A stretch of 64,000 nucleotides of DNA from Martinezella lusitana (GTDB lineage Bacteria > Pseudomonadota > Alphaproteobacteria > Rhizobiales > Rhizobiaceae): contig NZ_FMAF01000001.1 of NCBI RefSeq assembly GCF_900094565.1, forward strand, positions 310,001 to 374,000. The letters are read 5' to 3'. Made by a program: the position numbers and the translations under genes. Under the pieces are notes generated by a model. That model saw nothing but the letters and a program-made list of their open reading frames with translations. It did not search any database and was not told where the DNA came from. Positions 25,863 to 36,364 of the stretch are shown piece by piece. Within the stretch, counting starts at the first letter, position 1, and each line of letters starts with the position of its first letter.

Positions 25863-27088
25863 CCGAGACGAGATGGGAAGCAGCCGCCCCGGCTGAGCCG
25901 GAAACCGCTCATTGGATGCGGAACCTGATCATCTGCCTCGTCGGCTCCTTCACGACCATCGTGGCGATGACGCTGCTGCTTCCCTTCCTGCCGATCTATG
26001 TCGAGGAGCTCGGCGTTACCGACAAGGCGGCGATCGTGCAATGGTCTGGGATCGCCTATGGCGCCACGTTCTTCGCCGCCGCCTTCGTCGCGCCGCTCTG
26101 GGGGCGGCTCGGCGACATCTACGGCCGCAAGCTGATGCTGGTGCGCGCCAGCCTCGGCATGACGGTCGCGATCTCGCTGATGGGCATGGCGGGCAATGTC
26201 TGGCAGTTGGTAGCGTTGCGCCTGTTCACCGGCCTTGCCGGCGGCTACGCCTCCGGCTCCATGGTGCTGGTGGCGACGCAGACGCCGAAGCATCGCTCGG
26301 CCTGGGCGCTGGGCACGCTGTCCGCCGGCATCATGGCAGGCAACCTCGTGGGACCGCTGATCGGCGGCGCGTTGCCGCCGCTGATCGGCATCCGCGGTAC
26401 GTTCCTGCTCGCCGGCGGCGTCATCTTCTTCACCTTCCTGGCGACGACCTTCCTCATCAAGGAGGAGAAATCGGCGGCGCGGAAGAAGGCGGCAAAAGCC
26501 AGCGGCGGCTGGGTCTCCATCCCCGACAAACGCCCCGTCATCGCCATGCTGTCGATCGGCCTGCTGCTGATGCTGGCCAACATGTCGATCGAGCCGATCA
26601 TAACAATCTATGTCGCGCAGTTCGTGGCCGATACGAATGTGACAATGGTATCCGGCGTTGTCATGGCCGCGGCGGCCCTGGGCAGCATCCTGTCAGCCTC
26701 ATGGCTCGGCAAGCTCGCTGACCGCATCGGCCATTGGACCGTGATCATGGCAGCCCTGGCGGTCGCAGCATTGCTGCTGATCCCGCAGGCTTTCGTGACC
26801 TCGGCCTGGCAATTGATCGCGCTGCGTTTCCTGATGGGCGTGGCGCTGGGTGGGCTCCTGCCCTGCATCACCGCCGTTATCCGCCACAATGTGCCGGATG
26901 CAGCCACCGGCAGCATCCTCGGCCTCTCCATCTCCTCACAATACGTCGGTCAGGTGGTAGGTCCCGTCATGGGCGGTTTCGTCGGCGGCCATATCGGCAT
27001 GCGCGCCGTGTTCCTCGGAACCTGCGTGCTGCTGGCGATCGGGGCAATTTACTGCTGGTGGGTCAGCCCTAGGAAAGAGACCGAGTAA
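25859..27088 (+). CDS. MFS transporter (MdtG-like drug efflux)
   Basis: A 409-residue protein with 12 predicted transmembrane helices. The MFS motif between TM2 and TM3 is GRLGDIYGRKLMLVRA (about 79-94), and the TM5 motif GTLSAGIMAGNLVGPLIGG is the drug:H+ antiporter motif C. The second half has the related GKLADRIG motif. It should export a drug or metabolite. The ATG overlaps the stop codon of the PEBP gene; the longer frame beginning at 25151 lies within the PEBP gene and is rejected. Confidence 0.87.
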   Translation: MTETRWEAAAPAEPETAHWMRNLIICLVGSFTTIVAMTLLLPFLPIYVEELGVTDKAAIVQWSGIAYGATFFAAAFVAPLWGRLGDIYGRKLMLVRASLGMTVAISLMGMAGNVWQLVALRLFTGLAGGYASGSMVLVATQTPKHRSAWALGTLSAGIMAGNLVGPLIGGALPPLIGIRGTFLLAGGVIFFTFLATTFLIKEEKSAARKKAAKASGGWVSIPDKRPVIAMLSIGLLLMLANMSIEPIITIYVAQFVADTNVTMVSGVVMAAAALGSILSASWLGKLADRIGHWTVIMAALAVAALLLIPQAFVTSAWQLIALRFLMGVALGGLLPCITAVIRHNVPDAATGSILGLSISSQYVGQVVGPVMGGFVGGHIGMRAVFLGTCVLLAIGAIYCWWVSPRKETE

Positions 27089-27093
27089 TCCCG

Positions 27094-27345
27094 TCAGCGA
27101 AAATCATTCGCCGTCAGGATATAGAGGCGCCGCCGGGCATAGCCATAGGCTTTCGTTGCGACCTTCTGGATCGCGTCGCGACCGGCATCGAAGGCGGCTA
27201 GATAGCCGGCCTCGGTGCTGGCACCCGGGAAGACATCCGCCTCGACGAGAAACGGAACCTCGAACATGCCGTCATGGCCCGTGAAACGGATGCGCCGTGC
27301 CGAGGCATCGTAACTGCGGCTGCGGTTGGGAAAGCTCAGGCTCAT
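27094..27345 (-). CDS. DUF1488 domain-containing protein
   Basis: An 83-residue small protein. SFPNRSRSYDASARRIRFTGHDGMFEVPFLVEADVF matches the N-terminal core of DUF1488, a family of small alpha/beta proteins without assigned function. AAGAGG precedes the ATG. It converges on the MFS gene with five bases between the stop codons. A 40-residue membrane peptide gene lies 69 bases upstream on the same strand. Confidence 0.82.
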   Translation of the reverse strand: MSLSFPNRSRSYDASARRIRFTGHDGMFEVPFLVEADVFPGASTEAGYLAAFDAGRDAIQKVATKAYGYARRRLYILTANDFR

Positions 27346-27414
27346 CGTCGACTACCTCTTAATAATATGGACCCGTCCGCCTTCATGGGCCGACGGCTTC
27401 GATCGCTTCCGATA

Positions 27415-27537
27415 TCACCAGGTCAATCCGAACAGCGTCGAATAGATGATGAATGCAATCGCCAACACGACACAGAGCTGAAGAAAAACCCTGTAATAGT
27501 CGAAGAGATAGACAGACGCAGGAAGAGAAATTTTCAT
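27415..27537 (-). CDS. 40-residue single-pass membrane peptide
   Basis: ATG at 27537 to TGA at 27415-27417. The peptide opens MKISLPASVYLFDYYRVF and continues with a hydrophobic helix LQLCVVLAIAFIIYSTLF, ending in GLTW. A strong AAGGAGG lies five bases before the ATG, far better than chance. It should span the inner membrane once. The function is unknown. It stands between the DUF1488 and aminotransferase genes on the same strand. Translation is inferred from the ribosome-binding site and hydrophobicity. Confidence 0.6.
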   Translation of the reverse strand: MKISLPASVYLFDYYRVFLQLCVVLAIAFIIYSTLFGLTW

Positions 27538-27764
27538 GGCGGCCTCCTTAGTGGTTATGCCGACCAAGTTCACTTTACCACAATAGCAATCGCCGCGGGA
27601 TTAATTCTCAATATTTCTTATGTCGTAATTTATTCTTTTGCGCCTTGGCGCCTATGTTTGTTCCGATCCGAAAGCGCATCGACTATTGCTGACGAATGAT
27701 CCGGCGGAAAGCGGCCTCCGCCGAACTCTGCGCTTCACCGAGGCTTAGTGCTTCGCCGTCGCCC

Positions 27765-28652
27765 TCATTCTTCGCTGGTGCGGCGTCCGTGTGCCCAATG
27801 CATGTAGAGCTCCAGAGCCTTGCGGGCGACTGGCCCCTGCTGGAATTCGCGGTCGTCCAGGCGATTGACGGAAACGACCTTGGAATAGTTGCCCGTCGTG
27901 AAGATCTCATCGGCGTCCGTGAACTGTTCGACAGACAGGGTCTCCTCGCGCACGTCGAAACCCTCCTGGCGCAGCAGGCCGATGACGCGGGCGCGGGTGA
28001 TGCCGGCAAGGAAGGTGCGGTTGGCGACCGGTGTATAGATAACGCCGTGCTTGACCATGAACACGTTGGATGAGGCGGTCTCGGCGACATTGCCGTTCAT
28101 GTCGCGGACGAGCGCGTTGTCGAAGCCGCGCTTCCTCGCTTCCAGGATCATGCGGCCGCTGTTCGGATAGAGCGAGCCCGCCTTGGCGTCGGTCATCGCC
28201 GTTTCCGGCGACGGACGACGGAAGGGCGAGACGGTCAGCGTGATACCACCAGTGCCGCCGAGCGGCGCCTCGAACAGGCAGAGTGCGAAACGGGTCGATT
28301 CCGCATCGACGGCGACGACGCTGCCTGCAGAGCCATGCTCGCCCCAATACATCGGCTTGATGTAGAGCGGCGTCTTGCCATCGAATTTCTTGATGCCTTC
28401 CCAGGCAAGCGCCTCGATTTCCTCTGATGTCTTGATCGGCTTCAGCCCCATGGCCACAGCCGAGCGGTTGATGCGCTGGCAGTGAAGATCGAGATCGGGG
28501 GCGATGCCGTCGAACCAGCGCGCGCCATCGAACACGGTCGAGGCAAGCCACATGGCATGCGAGGTCGGCCCGATCAGCGGCGGATTGCCGGTAAGCCATT
28601 CTCCTTCGACATGGGTCCATGTGGTGGTGCGGGGCGATGTATCGACGGCCAT
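27765..28652 (-). CDS. ilvE: Branched-chain amino acid aminotransferase
   Basis: A 295-residue PLP-dependent class IV aminotransferase. The N-terminal TWTHVEGEWLTGN, the mid-protein LYIKPMYWGEHG with the probable PLP-binding Lys, and ALVRDMNGNVAETASSNVFMVK (the class IV signature, followed by TFLAGITRARV) identify it. It exchanges the amino group of Val, Leu or Ile with 2-oxoglutarate. GAGAGG precedes ATG 28652; a longer frame to 28832 has no such signal. It is divergent from the zinc alcohol dehydrogenase. Confidence 0.88.
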   Translation of the reverse strand: MAVDTSPRTTTWTHVEGEWLTGNPPLIGPTSHAMWLASTVFDGARWFDGIAPDLDLHCQRINRSAVAMGLKPIKTSEEIEALAWEGIKKFDGKTPLYIKPMYWGEHGSAGSVVAVDAESTRFALCLFEAPLGGTGGITLTVSPFRRPSPETAMTDAKAGSLYPNSGRMILEARKRGFDNALVRDMNGNVAETASSNVFMVKHGVIYTPVANRTFLAGITRARVIGLLRQEGFDVREETLSVEQFTDADEIFTTGNYSKVVSVNRLDDREFQQGPVARKALELYMHWAHGRRTSEE

Positions 28653-28859
28653 GGTGGTTTCCTCTCTAACGTGGCGAAAAGCAAATAACCGCACAATCCC
28701 AGGGTCAAGCAGAAACTGCGCGACAAAATCCATTTGCAACAAAGCGCCTGATACCGCATTCATAGCGCAATTTTCATGCGCCGAAACAACAGCTTGACGA
28801 ATAGGTTCATCAGGAAAAATGATGGCCTGCAACGACCGTTAGGAAAAGCGAGAATTCCG

Positions 28860-29900
<1,041 letters not shown>

Positions 29901-30235
29901 ATCTCACTCCGAGCACAATACGGCCCGCCGTCAACCTTTCAGAGTGGTCGAAACCATGGGCAAAAAAGCATTTTTGAAAAAATGTCATGGAACTCAGGTA
30001 GATTGATCTGCCCCGCGCCCTTGCGCAAATGCGATTTCGTGTCCAGATAGCAGGCCATGCCCGATAGCGAGCCTTATAGTTCTTGTCCCAGGAAAGCCGA
30101 CCCGCTTGGTCTATGCGATCCGGATAGCGACGGCTGTACCAGCCGCGCTTTGGGATTGGCGCGCGGCATATCATCCGAAAAACTGAAGGAAAGAATTGGC
30201 AGGCCTATCATGGCCGGCGCCAAGCTTAGGAATTA
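29901..30235. other. Intergenic region between adh and the TerC-CBS gene
   Basis: 335 bases without a confident gene. A minus-strand frame (29887-30174) could encode 95 residues, but it has no ribosome-binding site, overlaps the adh end and has no recognised domain. The last 60 bases carry the TerC-CBS ribosome-binding site (AGGAATTA). I looked for a manganese (yybP-ykoY-like) leader, which sometimes precedes TerC genes, and did not recognise one. Confidence 0.5.
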
Positions 30236-31795
30236 ATGATCTTCGACTGGCTATCCGACCCATCCGCCTGGATCGGGCTTGCTACCCTGATCGTTCTCGA
30301 GATTGTTCTCGGCATCGACAATCTCGTTTTCATCGCCATCCTTGCAGACAAGCTGCCGCCGCACCAGCGCGATGCCGCGCGCATGATCGGACTGGCGCTG
30401 GCTCTCATCATACGCTTGGCGCTGCTCGCCTCCATCGCCTGGGTGGTGACGCTGACGGCACCTTTGATCTCCGTCTGGGGCTTCGGCCTGTCCGGTCGCG
30501 ACATCATCCTGATCGTCGGCGGCCTGTTCCTGCTGTTCAAGGGCACGATGGAACTGCACGAGCGGCTGGAAGGGCAAGAGGCCGAGGGGGAAAAGAAGGT
30601 CGTTCATGCCGTCTTCTGGCAGGTGATCGTCCAGATCGTCGTACTCGACGCCATCTTCTCGCTCGACAGTGTTATCACCGCAGTTGGTATGGTGCAAGAG
30701 CTCTCGGTGATGATGGTTGCCGTGATCATTGCCGTCGGCGTCATGCTGTTCCTGTCGAGGCCGCTGATGGCCTTCGTCTCGAAACATCCGACCGTCGTTA
30801 TCCTCTGCCTTGGCTTCCTGATGATGATCGGCTTTTCGCTTGTTGTCGAAGGCTTCGGCTTCCATGTGCCGAAGGGATATCTTTATGCGGCAATCGGCTT
30901 CTCGATCGTCATCGAGGCCCTGAACCAGCTCGCCCGGCGCAACAAGGAACGGCTGATCACGCCGACCAACATTCGCAACCGCACCGCCGACGCCGTTCTT
31001 GGCCTGCTCGGCGCACAACGGCCGCAGGGCGCTCTCGGCGAAACGAGCGAGCGGACAGCCGAAAAGCTGGTGACCGAGGAAGTGTTCTCGACGGAGGAAA
31101 AGGACATGATCCACGGCGTGCTGACGCTCGCGGATCGCTCGGCCCGCTCGATCATGACACCGCGCACGGATATCGTCTGCCTCGACCTCGACAAGCCGCG
31201 CGAGGAGCAGCAACGCCGCGTCATCGAGATCGGCCATTCGCGCTTTCCGGTCATCCGCGGCAGCTTCGACAATTTCGTCGGCATCGCCAGCGCGCGCGAC
31301 GTCATGCGCGATCTGCTGCAGGACGGCGAGATCGATATTAAGCGCTCCATCCGTCAGCCGCTTGCCGTACATGAAAGCATCAATGTGCTGAAGTTGATGG
31401 AGCGGCTGCGCCAGTCCAACCAGGCGATGGCGCTTGTTCTCGACGAATATGGCGAAATCGAAGGACTGGTGACGACTACCGACCTCTTCGAAGCGATCGC
31501 CGGCGAATTCCCCGATGAGGACAATGAGCCGCTGACCATCGACAAGGGCGAGGACGGATCGTTGACCGTCGACGGCTGGATCGACATTCGCCATCTGTCG
31601 AAGCTTGTCGGCACCGACCTCATCGACGAGGCGGATCGCTATTCGACGCTTGCCGGCTTCATTCTATGGGGCCTTGGCCATTTGCCGCATGAGGGCGAAC
31701 GCTTCAACTCTGGCCGACTCGCCTTCGAAGTGGTCAAACTCAATGGCCGAAATATCGACAAGGTCCGGATTCAACCGATGGAATATGCAATCTAG
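30236..31795 (+). CDS. TerC-family membrane protein fused to CBS and CorC-type domains
   Basis: A 519-residue fusion. An N-terminal TerC domain (about 1-240) has seven or so helices, the membrane-embedded acidic motif [16 protein letters not shown] and its repeat [15 protein letters not shown]. Two CBS domains (about 290-420) contain [13 protein letters not shown] and [21 protein letters not shown]. The CorC/HlyC transporter-associated domain ends the protein. TerC proteins are implicated in manganese export or metalation of exported proteins, and the CBS pair suggests nucleotide-controlled gating. AGGA precedes the ATG. tam follows 15 bases later. Confidence 0.87.
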   Translation: MIFDWLSDPSAWIGLATLIVLEIVLGIDNLVFIAILADKLPPHQRDAARMIGLALALIIRLALLASIAWVVTLTAPLISVWGFGLSGRDIILIVGGLFLLFKGTMELHERLEGQEAEGEKKVVHAVFWQVIVQIVVLDAIFSLDSVITAVGMVQELSVMMVAVIIAVGVMLFLSRPLMAFVSKHPTVVILCLGFLMMIGFSLVVEGFGFHVPKGYLYAAIGFSIVIEALNQLARRNKERLITPTNIRNRTADAVLGLLGAQRPQGALGETSERTAEKLVTEEVFSTEEKDMIHGVLTLADRSARSIMTPRTDIVCLDLDKPREEQQRRVIEIGHSRFPVIRGSFDNFVGIASARDVMRDLLQDGEIDIKRSIRQPLAVHESINVLKLMERLRQSNQAMALVLDEYGEIEGLVTTTDLFEAIAGEFPDEDNEPLTIDKGEDGSLTVDGWIDIRHLSKLVGTDLIDEADRYSTLAGFILWGLGHLPHEGERFNSGRLAFEVVKLNGRNIDKVRIQPMEYAI

Positions 31796-31810
31796 GTAGA
31801 GGATACGCTC

Positions 31811-32581
31811 ATGGCATGGTCTGCTGGCCAATATGTGAAATTCGAGGATGAACGCACGCGTCCGGCGCGCGATCTTCTGGCGCAGGTGCCGCTGGAGCGC
31901 ATCGAACGAGCGATCGATCTCGGCTGCGGCCCCGCCAATTCGACGGAATTGATCGTCGAGCGCTATGGCGCCGCCGGTGTCTCCGGTCTCGACAGCGATG
32001 AGAATATGCTGGAAGCGGCGCGCAAGCGCATGCCCGGCACGACTTTCGTCAAGGCCGATCTTGCCACATGGCGCCCCGAAGAGCCCGTCGACCTGCTCTT
32101 TGCCAACGCCGTCTTTCAGTGGCTGCCCGATCATCTCGAGATTTTCGATCATCTGATGGATGGGCTGAAGCGCGGCGGCGTACTGGCTATCCAGATGCCC
32201 GATAACCTGACCGAGCCTAACCATCTGATGATGGAGGAAACCGCGAAGAACGGCCCCTGGAGCGACGCTTTCGCGAAAAAAAGCGTGCGCCGCAATCCTC
32301 TTCCCACACCCTCGGCCTACTATAACAGGCTGATCGGCAAGTCGGCACGCGTCGATATCTGGCACACCAACTATAATCACGCGCTGGAGAATGCCGCGGC
32401 CATCGTCGAATGGGTCAAAGGCACGGGCCTGCGTCCCTATCTCGATCACGCTGGCGCCGAGCATCGGGACGCTTTCGCGGCCGAGTATCTGAAACGCATC
32501 GAAAAGGCCTATCCGCCGCTCGTGGACGGCAAGGTGCTGCTGCGCTTCCCGCGGCTCTTCCTGGTCGCCGTGAAGAAGTAG
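31811..32581 (+). CDS. tam: Trans-aconitate 2-methyltransferase
   Basis: A 256-residue SAM-dependent enzyme. The opening [28 protein letters not shown], the SAM loop [14 protein letters not shown] (about 36-49) and the acceptor motif [12 protein letters not shown] are distinctive for Tam. It methylates trans-aconitate, an inhibitor formed by spontaneous isomerisation of cis-aconitate, and so protects the citric-acid cycle. It is 15 bases downstream of the TerC-CBS gene and may be co-transcribed, although no functional link is evident. Confidence 0.9.
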   Translation: MAWSAGQYVKFEDERTRPARDLLAQVPLERIERAIDLGCGPANSTELIVERYGAAGVSGLDSDENMLEAARKRMPGTTFVKADLATWRPEEPVDLLFANAVFQWLPDHLEIFDHLMDGLKRGGVLAIQMPDNLTEPNHLMMEETAKNGPWSDAFAKKSVRRNPLPTPSAYYNRLIGKSARVDIWHTNYNHALENAAAIVEWVKGTGLRPYLDHAGAEHRDAFAAEYLKRIEKAYPPLVDGKVLLRFPRLFLVAVKK

Positions 32582-32752
32582 GCGACTGCCCATCCCAAAA
32601 GTCGGGCTGACAGCGGCCTGTCGATCCCATCGACAACCGGCGTTGGCCCGCGCTAGAACACGAGCAGCCAAAGCTGAAACAGCAATAGCTCCGAGGAGAT
32701 AGTCGATGTCGTCCAGAAGCCCCTTGTATGGCCGCCAGAAGGAGATGCGCTC

Positions 32753-34273
32753 ATGACCAGCCCCGACGTTGCACCGGCCCCGCCGCTGACATTCGTCATC
32801 TTCGGCGCGACCGGCGATCTTACCCGGCGCCTTCTTATTCCGACACTGATCAACATGACCCACAACGGGCTTGTGGGCGAAGATCTGCATGTTCTCGGCA
32901 TCGGTATCGAACCCGGCAACGTCGAAATGCTGCTGGAGCGCCTGGATGCATTCTTGAAAACTTCAGGCGACATCGAGGATCAGGAGCGAAAAGCGGCGTG
33001 GCAAAGCCTGCGCAAGCGCATCAGCTACATCTCCGGCGACTTCACCCAGAATGCTGTCTACAAGAGTATCGCGGATTATCTTTCGCATGCGCCGAGCGCC
33101 AATGCGGCTTTCTATTTCGCCGTGCCGCCGAGTTTCTTCGGTGATATCGCCGAAAAGCTTTCGGAAAACGGCCTAACCGACGAAACGACCGGCGCATTCC
33201 GGCGCATCGCGATCGAAAAGCCTTTCGGCCACGATCTTGCCTCGGCCCAGGCGCTGAATGCGCGGCTCCTGAATCATGCCGAAGAAAGCCAAATCTATCG
33301 CATCGACCACTTCCTCGGCAAGGAAACCGTCCAGAACATCATGACAACGCGTTTTGCGAACATGATGATCGAGGCGCTTTGGAACAACAATTACATTGAT
33401 CACGTCCAGATCACGGCAGCAGAACTGGTGGATGTCGGCCTTCGAGGCAAGTTTTACGATGCGACCGGCGCCTTGCGCGACATGGTGCCGAACCATCTCT
33501 TCCAGCTCCTGGCGATGGTGGCCATGGAGCCGCCAAACAGCTTCGACGCAGAATCGATCCGCAACGAAAAAGCTAAAGTTCTGAAAGCTCTGCGCCATTA
33601 TTCGCGTGAGGAAGCAACCCAGAACGGTGTGCGCGGCGCCTATGCGGCCGGCCCTCTCGCCGGCAGGGATCTGCCCGCCTATACTGAGACCGCCGATATT
33701 GCGCCTGACAGCGATACGGAAACCTTCGTGGCACTGAAGCTCCTGGTCGACACTTGGCGCTGGGCCGGCGTGCCCTTTTACCTGCGCACCGGCAAGGCGA
33801 TGAAGACGCGCGATACGGAGGTGGTCATCACCTTCCGGCAGGTGCCCTTCGCACAATTCCCCCGCCACGATTCGCGCCCTCAGCTACCGCCGAACAGGCT
33901 CATCATCCAGGTGCAGCCCGATGAGGGGCTGGACATGGAAATCTCGATCAAATCGCCGGGGCTTGTGCTGAAAACCGCGCCGATTTCGCTCGATTTCCGT
34001 TATGCTGATCGTTTCGATATCGGCAAGCAGACGGGCTATGAAAGCCTGTTCTACGAGCTTTTCGTCGGCGACCAGACCCTGTTCCAGCGCGCCGACGGCA
34101 TCGAGGCCGGCTGGGCAGCCGTGCAGCCATTCCTCGATCTCTGGGCCGAGGGCGGCAAGCCCGATCCTTACGCGCCCGGCAGCATGGGGCCAGCCTGCGC
34201 CGACGAACTCATCGGACGCGACGGCCGCATCTGGCATCAGCCGGGCGATAAACCGGGCAGAAAGACGGTTTGA
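32753..34273 (+). CDS. zwf: Glucose-6-phosphate 1-dehydrogenase
   Basis: A 506-residue oxidoreductase of the expected length. GATGDLTRR (18-26) is the NADP(+) loop, RIDHFLGKE (183-191) is the conserved substrate-binding block, and MVPNHLFQLLA carries the catalytic His. It oxidises glucose-6-phosphate to 6-phosphogluconolactone, feeding the Entner-Doudoroff and pentose-phosphate routes and supplying NADPH. The pgl and edd genes that usually follow zwf in rhizobia are absent here, so it may be a second, stand-alone isozyme. AAGGAGAT precedes the ATG. Confidence 0.9.
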   Translation: MTSPDVAPAPPLTFVIFGATGDLTRRLLIPTLINMTHNGLVGEDLHVLGIGIEPGNVEMLLERLDAFLKTSGDIEDQERKAAWQSLRKRISYISGDFTQNAVYKSIADYLSHAPSANAAFYFAVPPSFFGDIAEKLSENGLTDETTGAFRRIAIEKPFGHDLASAQALNARLLNHAEESQIYRIDHFLGKETVQNIMTTRFANMMIEALWNNNYIDHVQITAAELVDVGLRGKFYDATGALRDMVPNHLFQLLAMVAMEPPNSFDAESIRNEKAKVLKALRHYSREEATQNGVRGAYAAGPLAGRDLPAYTETADIAPDSDTETFVALKLLVDTWRWAGVPFYLRTGKAMKTRDTEVVITFRQVPFAQFPRHDSRPQLPPNRLIIQVQPDEGLDMEISIKSPGLVLKTAPISLDFRYADRFDIGKQTGYESLFYELFVGDQTLFQRADGIEAGWAAVQPFLDLWAEGGKPDPYAPGSMGPACADELIGRDGRIWHQPGDKPGRKTV

Positions 34274-34280
34274 ATATGCA

Positions 34281-34310
34281 CGGGCCGGTATCGATAGATG
34301 CCGGCCCTTA
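34281..34310 (+). terminator. Terminator of zwf
   Basis: GGGCCGG and CCGGCCC form a stem 8 bases after the zwf stop codon, with a 12-base loop (TATCGATAGATG), followed by TTATCGC and then a T-rich run (TTTTATTACTTTTT). It is a plausible terminator, weaker than the sodB one. Confidence 0.55.
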
Positions 34311-34324
34311 TCGCAATGATTTTA

Positions 34325-34648
34325 TTACTTTTTCGCTGTTGATTTTGAACAATTTACAGCGGCAATGGTATTGTTATCCGAATTCTGAAGTGTCTCTCTA
34401 AGGACGGTGCAGCCAGTAGCTGCTTCGATAGCTTTCACATTCCCCGCATAGATGGTCGGATCTATAACGATCAGCGACGCGCCAGTCGGGCGATTTAGGC
34501 TAGCTTGCCAGGAGTTCTTGCTTGAAAGCGGCCTGACCGAATATTCTATGCCGTCAACGATTGCGACCTTAGCATTTGGAAAAAAACTAGATACACCTTG
34601 GCAACCAGCCAGTCCAACGAGCGCAATGACTGTTAAAAACCGCTTCAT
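34325..34648 (-). CDS. Small putative lipoprotein
   Basis: A 107-residue protein. The lipoprotein signal is MKRFLTVIALVGLAGC, with lipobox LAGC at residues 13-16. The mature part is polar, has one further Cys pair (TGCTVLRE and NCSKST) and no recognised domain. Codon use is AT-richer than its neighbours, with rarer codons, so recent acquisition is possible. ATG 34648 puts the signal at the start; the frame start at 34669 adds seven residues. I do not recognise a family. Confidence 0.6.
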   Translation of the reverse strand: MKRFLTVIALVGLAGCQGVSSFFPNAKVAIVDGIEYSVRPLSSKNSWQASLNRPTGASLIVIDPTIYAGNVKAIEAATGCTVLRETLQNSDNNTIAAVNCSKSTAKK

Positions 34649-34848
34649 ATTTACCCCTCTGACCCCCAAAAGATTTTGCTCTCAACTACAATGCACGCGC
34701 AATAGTTGCAAGTTTGCTTCCGGCAACGGACGGAATATATCTTTTATATCCCGCAATAAGGGTGTCAAAAAATTTAGGCTCTCTTGGATAGAATACCCGC
34801 ATCCCCGGCGACGGCATTTTCAATTTCAACCGATCCGAGGCTTGGCAA

Positions 34849-36204
34849 TCATACCGCCGCCGTAATCTGAACCTGCAGGCCATCCCCTATGAAAGGGCGG
34901 TCCGCCGGACCGCCCTGACCATGTCCCACGCTCCATTGCGCCGGCCAGACCATATGCTCGAGGCCGGTTGCGGAGGCTCCGTGGAATGAATTCCATCGGT
35001 GATCCCCGTGCATGCGATAGAGCATGCCGCCCGGTCCCATGCCGGCATGCAAGGCGATGTCGATATCGAAAGGCTGGCCGGGGATCAAATCGGGTCCGAA
35101 CCAATAATGAGGGCTGCGGCCGGGCTTGCGGCCGAGAATCAGGGTCAAGGTCTGATGCGGGCCGCGCAGGCCGAGCCAAAGCGGCGCGATGATTTGAGGA
35201 TCGAAGGCGGAGAAGAGCGTTTGCGCCGGTGCATGCGCCCCATTTGCCATGAACCCCGTAATCCGCAGTTCGACGATATGGTTCGGCCCTTTGGAGCCGC
35301 TGAAGCCTGCCACATGCGATCCCGGCGACAGATTCCGCCAATTCTCGGCCGGCTTGAAAGGCCACTGCAGTTTCTCGCGAACCACGCCATCGGTGTCCAG
35401 CACCTGATAGCGAAACCCGTCCGCATCCAGCGCGGCCTGGATGCAATGCAGATATTCCACCTCCTCCGGCATCCGATGCGCAGTGCCTGCTCCTGCCGTG
35501 CAGAGCTGCAGGACGCCACGATGAACCTGAACGTCGAAGGCGAGCATATGGCTGCAGACATAGGCAAGCACATCGGCTTCCACGAGAATATCCCAGAATC
35601 GCCCGGCATATTCGGGACCGATTTCGCGTTGGTAGGCACCAGAAAAGCCGTTGACCGGGAAGACCGGATGATGGCCGAGGACGATCTTGTGCCTGATATC
35701 GGCATGCTTCCTCAGCGTCGCCTCCAGCCATTCCGTCTCGACATGCCCCTCGCCGCCAAGACCTGTCCATAGCGTATGGACGAAAACAAGCAGAAGATCG
35801 CCGCGGCGGACCCAATAGGACAGTCCCTCCTGCCCCGGCGGCCCGTTTTCCGGCAGCTGAAGCACCTCGCGGAACACCCGCTCGCTCATCTCGTCATAGG
35901 TCGTGTGGTTGCCGGTGGTGTGCCAGAGCGGCGTCGCCTGCCGGTCGAGCCATGCCATTTCATGATCGAGCCAATGCCGCCATTGCGCCCGCAGCGCTTC
36001 CGGATCGGCCGTCAGCCCGATGATCTCGTCACCCGGAAACAGAATGAATTCCGGCGGCGGATCGAGCCGGCGCAAGACGGCGTTGACGGCAGCGAAGGTG
36101 CCTTCATGCAGGGCACCCGGAACGCCGGAGCAGGAATCGCCGTATAGCACGAAAAGATGCCCCGGCCCTCCCGGCAAAAGGGAGGGAATAGCGCTGACGG
36201 ACAT
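34849..36204 (-). CDS. Metallophosphoesterase (large)
   Basis: A 451-residue calcineurin-fold protein. The metal-binding set is visible: LYGDSCSG, LFPGDEI, TTGNHTTY, LGHHPVF and CSHML. A C-terminal beta-rich region of about 200 residues (from IVELRITGF to the end) follows, containing repeated P-G-R/P-Y motifs; it may bind a substrate or surface. No export signal is obvious at the N-terminus. It could be a phosphatase acting on phosphorylated sugars or nucleotides. It is the upstream neighbour of the small lipoprotein on the same strand. Confidence 0.75.
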   Translation of the reverse strand: MSVSAIPSLLPGGPGHLFVLYGDSCSGVPGALHEGTFAAVNAVLRRLDPPPEFILFPGDEIIGLTADPEALRAQWRHWLDHEMAWLDRQATPLWHTTGNHTTYDEMSERVFREVLQLPENGPPGQEGLSYWVRRGDLLLVFVHTLWTGLGGEGHVETEWLEATLRKHADIRHKIVLGHHPVFPVNGFSGAYQREIGPEYAGRFWDILVEADVLAYVCSHMLAFDVQVHRGVLQLCTAGAGTAHRMPEEVEYLHCIQAALDADGFRYQVLDTDGVVREKLQWPFKPAENWRNLSPGSHVAGFSGSKGPNHIVELRITGFMANGAHAPAQTLFSAFDPQIIAPLWLGLRGPHQTLTLILGRKPGRSPHYWFGPDLIPGQPFDIDIALHAGMGPGGMLYRMHGDHRWNSFHGASATGLEHMVWPAQWSVGHGQGGPADRPFIGDGLQVQITAAV

Positions 36205-36364
36205 GAGGCGACCTCCCCAAAAGCCACGGCCCTCGCCTCACAAGGGATGGCGAAGGCCGGAAGACATGAAGATTAGACCATCGCTCGCTGGCGGCGCCTG
36301 CAAAAATCGACGCGCGCCGGTGGCTGCCGGCCTCTCCGAGCTTTCCGGAAAGGCCTTACCTATC

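Noticed and set aside
30180..30235. Possible manganese riboswitch upstream of the TerC-CBS gene
   Set aside because: The short region contains no motif I could recognise as the yybP-ykoY element; only a weak GGCC inverted repeat is present.
34686..34883. Minus-strand 65-residue frame after the large phosphoesterase
   Set aside because: It overlaps the end of a confident gene, has no start signal and shows no family pattern.
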